A stretch of DNA of 5,962 nucleotides from Firmicutes bacterium ZCTH02-B6 (GTDB lineage Bacteria > Bacillota > Limnochordia > Limnochordales > ZCTH02-B6), in assembly GCA_002159155.1 (NCBI GenBank), contig LZRQ01000202.1, forward strand, positions 1 through 5,962, written 5' to 3'. Position 1 is the stretch's first letter; each line of letters opens with the position of its first letter. Of this stretch, positions 1-5,425 are shown piece by piece. The notes below the pieces were generated by a model. It worked only from the letters and a program-made list of their open reading frames with translations. It was not told where the DNA came from and made no database searches. The translations under genes were made by a program, and so were the position numbers.

Positions 1-1427
1 AGCCACAGCCCCAGCACTGACCCGAGGAGCAACAGCGGCACCGTCACGGCGCCGATCTTGAGGTACTGTACGCCGGAAACGCGCATACCCTTGCTGCCGA
101 CGATGGAGAGGGCGAGCATGGTCGCGAGGGACCCGATCACGGTGAGATTGGGGCCCAAGTTGGTGCCCAGGAGCGCGGCATAGACGCTGGCCATGCCGAC
201 TTGACCGTTGGCCACCGGCGCCGTCAGGCTGTCGGCGGCCACCAGCACCATGGGCAGGTTATTGATGAGGTTGGAACCGAGGGCAGTGGTCGCGGCGATG
301 ACCAGTAGGCCGCCAAAAGAGCCCGTGGCTCCTCCGCGGGCCAACACCGAAGAGAAGACTTCGGAGAGCCCCGAGTTCCCGACGCCCCGCAACACCAGGA
401 ACAGGGAAAAGACGAAGGGCATCAGGTCCCATGAGATCCCGCCGGCCAGCTCCCTGAGACGCACGTAGCCCCGGACGGCGCCATGCACCGTCAGCGCCAG
501 GGCGCCAGCCAGCGCCACCTCCCAAAGCTCCCAGCCAAAGAACGGCGCTGCCGCGATGCCGGTCAACAGCAGCCCTAGAATGACAAGGCACTCGGTCAGC
601 CGGCGCTGGGCGGTCGCCCTGCCTGCCGGATCGGAGCCCGCCGCCGTTTCGGCGGCCGGGTGCGCCAGCACGTTCACGGGGAAACGGGCCGGGATGTCCC
701 GCCGGAAGAGCCAAAGAAAGAGGACCAGGTTTACCGCAATGGCCGCCAAGGCCGGGACGGCCATGGCCGCGGCGAAGCCCCAGAACGGGATGTGAAACCG
801 GTTCCAGACGATGAGGTTCGTCAGGTTGCTGACGGGCAACAGCAGCGACGCGGTATTGGCCACATACGTGGTGGCCAGTACGAAGGGCAGCGGCGGCAAG
901 CCCAGCGCCTGCACGAGGCTGTAGACGATGGGGGCGAGGATTACCGCCGTCGTGTCCAAGGAGAACCAGACCGTGACGACGACGCCGACGGCGTATAGTC
1001 CCACAAAAAGCCGCCGCCCACTGCCGCCCGAAAGGCGCGCCGTGTGCTGCGCCAGCCACACAAAGACGCCCGCCCGGTCGGCCACGTAGCCCACCGCCAG
1101 CATGCCGACAAGGAACAGAAGCACCGGCGCGGTTTCCAGGGCCAGATCGCGCACGTCACCGCCGTCGACGGCGCCGGCGCAAAACATGGCCATCGCTCCC
1201 GCCGCGGCAAACCACGCCTCGCGGATGCCCCGCGGCCGCCACAAGATGAGGACCAGCGTGATGACAAAGATGAGCAGGGGGATGACCAGGGTAGGTGCGC
1301 CTCCGTATCCGCGGATTACTCTAGCAGGCGCCAACTGTCCGTGCAAGGGGGAAGCGCGGGGGTCCGGGCGCAGCGCGAGGATAAGCGCAATGAGAAACAC
1401 GAAGGCCTGCACATGAGGCACGCACAT
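1..1427 (-). CDS. ArsB/NhaD-family transporter, probable arsenite/antimonite efflux pump (3' end off window)
   Basis: Integral inner-membrane carrier of the ion transporter superfamily. ArsB members extrude arsenite and antimonite from the cytoplasm, alone or driven by an ArsA ATPase. Translating the minus strand gives one uninterrupted, strongly hydrophobic frame that I can align by eye with E. coli ArsB along its length: LWRPRGI near the N-terminus, LDTTAVILAPIV, VANTASLLLPVSNLTNL, LFRRDIP, SNLINNLPM, and LGTNLGPNLTVIGSLATML near the C-terminus. The visible frame ends in a last membrane segment (VPLLLLGSVLGLWL), so only a few codons should be missing on the left. The start is uncertain. The only upstream ATG is at 1427 and has no Shine-Dalgarno; it would add about 46 residues that ArsB lacks. 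A CTG at 1289 aligns with residue 1 of E. coli ArsB and follows GGAGG. Family membership is secure. Substrate is not: relatives carry other ions, and no arsR, arsA or arsC is visible here. Confidence 0.9.
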   Translation of the reverse strand, partial: MCVPHVQAFVFLIALILALRPDPRASPLHGQLAPARVIRGYGGAPTLVIPLLIFVITLVLILWRPRGIREAWFAAAGAMAMFCAGAVDGGDVRDLALETAPVLLFLVGMLAVGYVADRAGVFVWLAQHTARLSGGSGRRLFVGLYAVGVVVTVWFSLDTTAVILAPIVYSLVQALGLPPLPFVLATTYVANTASLLLPVSNLTNLIVWNRFHIPFWGFAAAMAVPALAAIAVNLVLFLWLFRRDIPARFPVNVLAHPAAETAAGSDPAGRATAQRRLTECLVILGLLLTGIAAAPFFGWELWEVALAGALALTVHGAVRGYVRLRELAGGISWDLMPFVFSLFLVLRGVGNSGLSEVFSSVLARGGATGSFGGLLVIAATTALGSNLINNLPMVLVAADSLTAPVANGQVGMASVYAALLGTNLGPNLTVIGSLATMLALSIVGSKGMRVSGVQYLKIGAVTVPLLLLGSVLGLW

Positions 1428-1524
1428 GAAGCGATGACAAGGGGAGGCAAGAGGGGGAGCGCAACCTGGCCGGAACCTGCCGGCGCCTCTCCGCCCGGGA
1501 ACCGAGAAACGAAAAAGGAGCGAA

Positions 1525-1635
1525 GTGTGGCGGAGATCGCAAAACGACCGTCAGGAAGGAGTTAAATCGCTTTATATGGAATCATCGGGCAACGGCACGC
1601 TGGAGCCCGGTCGGGTTCCACAGCCTTCGTTCTGA
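1525..1635 (+). CDS. Possible short leader ORF upstream of the TAXI gene (36 codons, speculative)
   Basis: A GTG at 1525 lies 4 nt after AAAAAGGAG and opens a 36-codon frame that stops at TGA 1633-1635, about 36 nt before the TAXI start. An internal ATG at 1576 is preceded by a second motif, AGGAAGGAG, but 14 nt away. A GTG at 1527 in another frame has better spacing (6 nt) and encodes only 12 residues, ending at TAA 1563-1565. The 36-residue product is hydrophilic (starts VWRRSQNDRQ, ends GRVPQPSF), with no signal peptide, membrane segment or run of one amino acid that would point to classical attenuation. I recognise no family. It may be a chance reading frame in the 5' leader. Confidence 0.2.
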   Translation: MWRRSQNDRQEGVKSLYMESSGNGTLEPGRVPQPSF

Positions 1636-1659
1636 TTGGCAGGCACAATCGGTCGAAAC

Positions 1660-1666
1660 GAGGTGA
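1660..1666 (+). promoter_or_regulatory. Ribosome binding site that decides the TAXI gene start
   Basis: GAGGTGA matches the extended anti-Shine-Dalgarno complement (AGGAGGTGA) and sits 5 nt before TTG 1672. The earlier in-frame TTG at 1636 has no such motif in front of it. The downstream start also gives a compact, well-formed signal peptide, so both arguments agree on 1672. Confidence 0.65.
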
Positions 1667-1671
1667 GGCAG

Positions 1672-2652
1672 TTGCGGACGGTTCGCTGGAGTTGTGTTGT
1701 CGCTGTCATCCTGGGCATCACCCTCCTTTTCGGGACAGTGGCGTCGGCGCAAGTGCGCCAGCTGAGCGTCGTCACCGGCGGCACCGGCGGGGTGTACTAC
1801 GTCTTGGGCGGCGGCCTGGCGGAGCTTTTGACCCGGCGGGTGCCCAACGTCAACGCCGTGGCCGAGGTGACCTCCGCGTCGGTGGACAACTTGTTCCTGG
1901 TTGACGCCGGGGAGGCCGACATTGCCTTCACCTTGGCCGACACGGCTTACTTGGCCGTGCGGGGCGAGGGGCCTTTTGCCGCCAGCGGTCCTCTCAACAT
2001 TCGCGCGCTGGTGGCCATTTATCCCAACTTCAACCACCTGGTAACCACCGCCGGCAGCGGGATCAACAGCGTCTCGGACCTGCGGGGCAAGCGGGTTTCC
2101 ACCGGCTCTCCGGGCAGCGGCACCGAGGTGACGGCCTTGCGCATCCTGCAGGCGTACGGGCTCGATCCTGATCGCGATATCCGCCGCGAGCTTCTCGGCG
2201 CGGCTGAGTCCGCAGATGCGCTGCGGGACGGGCGCATTGACGCCTTCTTCTGGTCCGGAGGGTATCCGACGGGTGCCGTCTCGGACATCGCCAACTCTCC
2301 CCGGTTTGACATCTATATCGTGCCTATGGGGGACATCGTGCCCAAGCTGCTCGAAGAGCACGGGCCTTTTTACTCCGTCGCGTGGTTCCGGGCGGGTTAC
2401 TACGCCGGCGACGTGAAGGAGGACACGCCCACCGTCGGCGTGCCCAACCTGCTCATGGTCAACGCCGACATGGACGAGGAGCTGGCTTACCAAATTGTCA
2501 AGGCCATCTTTGAGTACAAGCACGAGCTGGAACTGGTGCACCCGGCGGCCGAGCAGTTCAGCCTGGACACCGCGGCCACGTCGCTGGTGGCCGAGTACCA
2601 TCCGGGCGCCATCCGCTACTACAAGGAGATGGGTGTCTGGCCCCACGACTGA
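1672..2652 (+). CDS. TAXI family TRAP transporter solute-binding protein
   Basis: Extracytoplasmic substrate receptor of a TAXI-type TRAP transporter. It captures the substrate and presents it to the fused permease encoded two genes downstream. With the TTG start at 1672 it has 326 residues, normal for the family. Residues 1-26 form a signal peptide: Arg2 and Arg5, a hydrophobic core at about 8-21, and a signal peptidase I site after ASA (26/27). There is no lipobox cysteine. The mature protein begins with the family hallmark VTGGTGGVYYVLGG (about 34-47), followed by a polar SASVDN segment, DLRGKRVSTGSPGSGTEVTA in the hinge region and DAFFWSGGYPTGA (about 195-207), all typical of TAXI proteins. 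A Thermus thermophilus TAXI protein was crystallised with glutamate or glutamine, and other members are linked to dicarboxylates; the ligand here cannot be read from sequence. It is first in an operon with DUF1850 and permease genes, which strongly supports the call. Confidence 0.96.
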   Translation: MRTVRWSCVVAVILGITLLFGTVASAQVRQLSVVTGGTGGVYYVLGGGLAELLTRRVPNVNAVAEVTSASVDNLFLVDAGEADIAFTLADTAYLAVRGEGPFAASGPLNIRALVAIYPNFNHLVTTAGSGINSVSDLRGKRVSTGSPGSGTEVTALRILQAYGLDPDRDIRRELLGAAESADALRDGRIDAFFWSGGYPTGAVSDIANSPRFDIYIVPMGDIVPKLLEEHGPFYSVAWFRAGYYAGDVKEDTPTVGVPNLLMVNADMDEELAYQIVKAIFEYKHELELVHPAAEQFSLDTAATSLVAEYHPGAIRYYKEMGVWPHD

Positions 2653-2674
2653 GCGTGCCGGAGCATGACAGGTC

Positions 2675-3286
2675 TTGCAGGCGAAACGGATGAAAAGGCG
2701 CCGCGGCGGGTTGACCGCCGCGGCGCTGGCAGCATTTGTCCTGTTGTGGCCGTTGCCGGTGCTCCAAGTGACGGTCTGGGACGAAGGTTCGTTCCAAGAC
2801 GGCGGCGGGGCAGAGCGGACCGTAAGGATTCCGCTTGTTCCGGGGGAAACCTTTGGAATCCGCTATCGCCATTCGATTTTCGAGGTGCCGGTCGAAGAGC
2901 GGTTGGCGCTGGCACGGCAACGGTTCGTCCTGGTTGAAGTGTGGTCCACGACCAACCGGATCGAGGGTTACTATGCGTTTCCGCAAGGGCGACTTGAGGA
3001 AATGCCCGGGTACTTCCGCCTACTGCCCGGAGTTCCCGTGATGATGGAGACCCCCTTGCGGGTGCGCGCCACGGCTGCCGGCCGGCGTACGCTGGTGGTG
3101 GGCACGCGGTGCGTGCCGCTGGTGTCCCTCGGCCCGGTGGTTGAGCTGAACTGGCGGTGGGAGCCGTTGGTTTTGTGGCTCTGGGCCGCCGCACACCAGA
3201 CCATTCTAGGGAAGGAAGTGCAGCTCCCGTGCCCGGTTCCGGCCATCACGACGACGCCCGTTCCTCCAGTCCCGCCGGCGGCGTGA
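2675..3286 (+). CDS. DUF1850 domain protein of a TAXI-TRAP operon
   Basis: Protein of unknown function from a family repeatedly found between a TAXI binding protein and a fused TRAP permease, exactly as here. From TTG 2675 it has 203 residues. It begins with a very basic stretch (KRMKRRR), then one hydrophobic segment at about 13-31 that should act as a signal anchor, placing the rest outside the inner membrane. The domain core includes FGIRYRHSIFEVPVEER (about 60-76), matching the family's aromatic-x-His-Ser pattern, followed by alternating beta-like segments to about residue 165. The last 20 residues are proline- and threonine-rich (TTTPVPPVPPAA) and lie where the gene overlaps the permease gene. 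The start is open: TTG 2675 has GGAG 11 nt upstream, while ATG 2690 has AGG 8 nt upstream and would remove 5 residues. An accessory role in transport is inferred from position alone. A third hydrophobic patch (PLVLWLWAAA, about 164-173) is probably not membrane spanning. Confidence 0.87.
   Translation: MQAKRMKRRRGGLTAAALAAFVLLWPLPVLQVTVWDEGSFQDGGGAERTVRIPLVPGETFGIRYRHSIFEVPVEERLALARQRFVLVEVWSTTNRIEGYYAFPQGRLEEMPGYFRLLPGVPVMMETPLRVRATAAGRRTLVVGTRCVPLVSLGPVVELNWRWEPLVLWLWAAAHQTILGKEVQLPCPVPAITTTPVPPVPPAA
3208..3218 (+). promoter_or_regulatory. Candidate ribosome binding site for the TRAP permease, inside the DUF1850 gene
   Basis: AGGGAAGGAAG is the only purine-rich motif near the possible permease starts. 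It lies 10 nt before GTG 3229, a slightly long spacing. No comparable motif precedes the other candidates at GTG 3157 and GTG 3283, although 3283 could be reached by translational coupling from the DUF1850 stop codon. Confidence 0.45.
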
Positions 3287-5274
3287 ACGGCGGTCCCGGC
3301 GCCGCCAACGGGGCCGACCGCCCTGGCGCTCCCGCGGAACGTCTGGACGAGCAACAGGTCGAAGAGCTCATCGAGGAGTACGAAGGCGCGACGCGCAAGC
3401 TGCAGGGCGCCGTGCGCTGGGTCGTATGGGTGATCGCCGTCGGCATGGCGATCTTTCACCTCTGGGCTGCCTTGGCCTATATGCCTGCCCAGCAGCTGCG
3501 GGCGACGCACCTGCTCTTTGGCTTATGCCTGATTTTCCTCTTATACCCGGGGTTTGGCCGCTGGGACCGCAAGCGCGTCCCCGTCTGGGACGTTGCGCTG
3601 GCCATCCTGAGCGTCGCAGCCCTGGGATACATGGTCCTCAACTTCCAGCAGGTGGCCTACCGGATCGTCCGTCCCACCGACACCGACATTTTGTGGGGCG
3701 TCATTACCCTCATCCTGGTGCTGGAGGCGTCCCGCCGCACGACGGGCCTTGTCTTGCCCCTGGTGGCGATCGCCTTTATTGCATACGCCTTTCTCGGGCC
3801 ATATTTGCCGGGGCTCTTTGCCCACCGAGGCTACTCGTTTAACCGCCTCATCGGCCAGCTCTACCTGTCTACCGAGGGCATCTTCGGCGTGCCCTTGGGG
3901 GTATCGGCCACGTTCATCATCTTGTTTACCATCTACGGGGCGATCCTCGACGCGTCAGGTGCCGGCAAGTTCTTTGTAGACTTGTCGCTGTCCCTGACCG
4001 GCGGCCGCCGGTCGGGAGCGGGCCGTGCGGTCACGGTCGGCTCGTTTTTGCTGGGCGGGCCGTCGGGCAGCGGCGTGGCTACGGCGGTGACGCTGGGCGC
4101 GGTGACCTGGCCCATGTTGCGGCAGGCGGGCTACACCCCGGTCACGGCCGGTGCGATTCTCTCCGCAGGGGGCATCGGGGCGGTCATCTCGCCGCCGATT
4201 ATGGGCGCCGCGTCGTTCCTCATCGCGGAGATTTTGGGCGTCTCGTATCTTGAGGTGATCAAGTACGTCGTCGTCCCGACCCTGCTCTACTACATCTGCA
4301 TCCTGATCACCATCGAAGTGGACTCGGTTCGCCTCGGGACCCGGCAGGTCCAATTTGCTGCGAAACCGGTAGGTGAGCTGCTCAGGGGCTACTGGTTTCA
4401 CCTGACGTCGCTGTTTGCCATCGTTGTCTTCCTGATGCTGGGTTACACCGCCACGTATGCGGTCATCTGGTCCATGATCCTGGGGGTGCTCGTCAGCTTC
4501 CTGCGGCGGGACACGGCCTTGTGGCCCAAGAAGCTGCTGGACGCCCTCGAGGTCGGGGCCAAACAGGCCTTGTCGGTGGTGGCCACGACGGCGGTCGCGG
4601 GCATCATGGTAGGCGTCGTCAACTTGACGGGACTCGGCCTCAAGTTTTCATCCATCATCATCGGGCTTGCCGACGGGAACTTGCTGTTGACGTTGATACT
4701 GGCTGCCATCGTGCTGCTTATCCTGGGGCTCGCCTTGCCGATCACCGCCTCGTACATCGTCGCCGCGGTCATTGTCGCACCGGCGTTGATCCAGATAGGC
4801 GTGCCCGAGGCGGCCGCCCACATGTTCATCTTCTACTACTCGGTGTTGTCCGAGGTTTCGCCGCCGACGGCCTTGGCGTGTTTCGCCGTGTCGGCCATCA
4901 CCGGCGGCAACCCATACAAGATCATGTGGACCACGTGGCGGTACGCGCTGCCGGCGTTCATCGTGCCCTTTATGTTTAGCTTAACGCCTGACGGCGTGGC
5001 CCTCCTCCTGATCGGCGACGCGGGTACCGTCATCTTGGCCGTGATCACGTCCATCCTCGGCGTGATTGCTCTGGCCACCGGTCTCGGCGGTTGGATGGTG
5101 CGGGCTTGCACGTGGTGGGAGAGGGTCGCTTTGGTCGCCAGCGGGCTGCTCTTGACGTACTCGTCGGCGTGGAGCGACATAGCAGGTATTGCCTTGCTGC
5201 TCGCGGTCTTCCTGTGGCAGTGGCGGACGCGGCCGCTGCCCGTCACCAGCGACGTGGCAGGAGCGGCGGGTTGA
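3229..5274 (+). CDS. TRAP transporter fused permease subunit (small plus large domains), TAXI type
   Basis: Inner-membrane permease that takes substrate from the TAXI protein and imports it by secondary transport (Na+ or H+ coupled in characterised TRAP systems). From GTG 3229 it has 681 residues, the size expected when the small DctQ-like and large DctM-like subunits are fused. A hydrophilic N-terminus carries an acidic helix (RLDEQQVEELIEEYEGATRK), then membrane segments at about 63-82, 92-107, 119-138, 153-166 and 173-190. The large domain has the glycine-rich re-entrant motif LLGGPSGSGVATAV (near 273-286), AGGIGAVISPPIMGAA (near 315-330), SYIVAAVIVAPALI (near 505-520), and SEVSPPTALACFAVSAITGG (near 540-560), all strong TRAP permease signatures. 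Two or three further hydrophobic segments follow to the C-terminus. The start is uncertain. GTG 3229 has the only plausible Shine-Dalgarno and overlaps DUF1850 by 58 nt; GTG 3283 would overlap its stop by four bases (GTGA) and give 663 residues. The extra N-terminal residues are low complexity. Confidence 0.97.
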   Translation: MPGSGHHDDARSSSPAGGVNGGPGAANGADRPGAPAERLDEQQVEELIEEYEGATRKLQGAVRWVVWVIAVGMAIFHLWAALAYMPAQQLRATHLLFGLCLIFLLYPGFGRWDRKRVPVWDVALAILSVAALGYMVLNFQQVAYRIVRPTDTDILWGVITLILVLEASRRTTGLVLPLVAIAFIAYAFLGPYLPGLFAHRGYSFNRLIGQLYLSTEGIFGVPLGVSATFIILFTIYGAILDASGAGKFFVDLSLSLTGGRRSGAGRAVTVGSFLLGGPSGSGVATAVTLGAVTWPMLRQAGYTPVTAGAILSAGGIGAVISPPIMGAASFLIAEILGVSYLEVIKYVVVPTLLYYICILITIEVDSVRLGTRQVQFAAKPVGELLRGYWFHLTSLFAIVVFLMLGYTATYAVIWSMILGVLVSFLRRDTALWPKKLLDALEVGAKQALSVVATTAVAGIMVGVVNLTGLGLKFSSIIIGLADGNLLLTLILAAIVLLILGLALPITASYIVAAVIVAPALIQIGVPEAAAHMFIFYYSVLSEVSPPTALACFAVSAITGGNPYKIMWTTWRYALPAFIVPFMFSLTPDGVALLLIGDAGTVILAVITSILGVIALATGLGGWMVRACTWWERVALVASGLLLTYSSAWSDIAGIALLLAVFLWQWRTRPLPVTSDVAGAAG

Positions 5275-5296
5275 CCCGGCTGCGCCGGGGTGGCGG

Positions 5297-5404
5297 TTAC
5301 TTGTCGCCGCCCTGGCGCAGTCGCTTGCTCTCCTCCTCCAAGACGGCGCTGGTGCGCCGTACGAAGTCGAGTAGGTGCCATCCCCGGTTTCGGGCCGGCC
5401 GCAA
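5297..5404 (-). CDS. Possible short ORF or coding remnant downstream of the YczE-like gene
   Basis: The minus strand here reads as 35 codons from a TTG to TAA at 5299-5297, ending WHLLDFVRRTSAVLEEES followed by KRLRQGGDK. Composition is protein-like: GC-rich third positions, an amphipathic charged helix and no rare-residue runs. The frame is the same as the YczE-like gene and is separated from it by the TGA at 5428-5426. I see no Shine-Dalgarno before the TTG, and the first codons lie in the hairpin at 5389-5421. I recognise no family. It could be the decayed C-terminus of a lost gene, a readthrough extension, or chance. Confidence 0.2.
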   Translation of the reverse strand: MRPARNRGWHLLDFVRRTSAVLEEESKRLRQGGDK

Positions 5405-5421
5405 ACAACGGCCGGCCCGAA
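5389..5421. terminator. Hairpin between convergent genes, probable bidirectional terminator without a U tract
   Basis: A perfect 13-bp inverted repeat (TTCGGGCCGGCCG, 5389-5401, and its complement, 5409-5421) encloses a 7-nt loop, CAAACAA. It lies 114 nt after the permease stop and 4 nt after the YczE-like stop, where two converging transcripts must end. Neither side is followed by a T run, so it is not a canonical intrinsic terminator; an RNA-end stabiliser or a weak terminator is equally possible. The structure is directly visible; the function is inference. Confidence 0.55.
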
Positions 5422-5425
5422 CGTG

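Larger units (their letters stand above)
1428..1671. other. Divergent intergenic region between the ArsB-like gene and the TAXI operon
   Basis: About 245 nt separate the divergent ArsB-like and TAXI genes, so promoters for both directions should lie here. I see no good sigma-70 pair. The best AT-rich island is TTTATATGG at 1571-1579 and it lacks a recognisable -35 box at proper spacing on either strand. A purine-rich stretch occupies 1441-1459 of the plus strand. Two ribosome-binding-like motifs, AAAAAGGAG (1512-1520) and AGGAAGGAG (1553-1561), lie on the plus strand and may serve a short leader ORF listed separately. A weak 5-bp inverted repeat, GCCGG/CCGGC, lies at 1469-1484. No tRNA, riboswitch or operator is recognisable. 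Confidence 0.5.

Noticed and set aside
259..1059. 266-codon minus-strand frame inside the ArsB-like gene
   Set aside because: It is in a different frame from the clear ArsB-like translation and is dominated by Arg, Gly and Ala without membrane segments.
1435..1440. TTGTCA on the minus strand as a -35 box for the ArsB-like gene
   Set aside because: At 17-18 nt spacing the -10 position reads CTCATG or TCATGT, a poor match to TATAAT.
1469..1484. Inverted repeat GCCGG/CCGGC as an operator
   Set aside because: Only five base pairs, all G/C, in GC-rich DNA where such repeats arise by chance.
1044..1565. 173-codon plus-strand frame opposite the ArsB-like gene
   Set aside because: Charged, low-information translation antisense to conserved ArsB segments. 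Only its final 12 codons, from GTG 1527, have a ribosome-binding-like motif, and these are noted under the leader ORF.
1590..1625. tRNA or T-box-like element (GGTCGGGTTCCA resembles a T-arm)
   Set aside because: No acceptor stem, D-arm or anticodon arm can be folded around it, and the T-box consensus is absent.
1582..2646. 354-codon open frame antisense to the TAXI gene
   Set aside because: Its translation is rich in Gly, Arg, His and Val with no recognisable domain, and it mirrors a convincing TAXI protein. Long antisense frames are expected where third positions are GC-rich.
2665..2937. ATG-started 90-codon frame overlapping the start of DUF1850
   Set aside because: It has a GGAG only 1-2 nt before its ATG, and its sequence is an Arg/Gly-rich shadow of the DUF1850 frame, which carries the conserved YRHS region.
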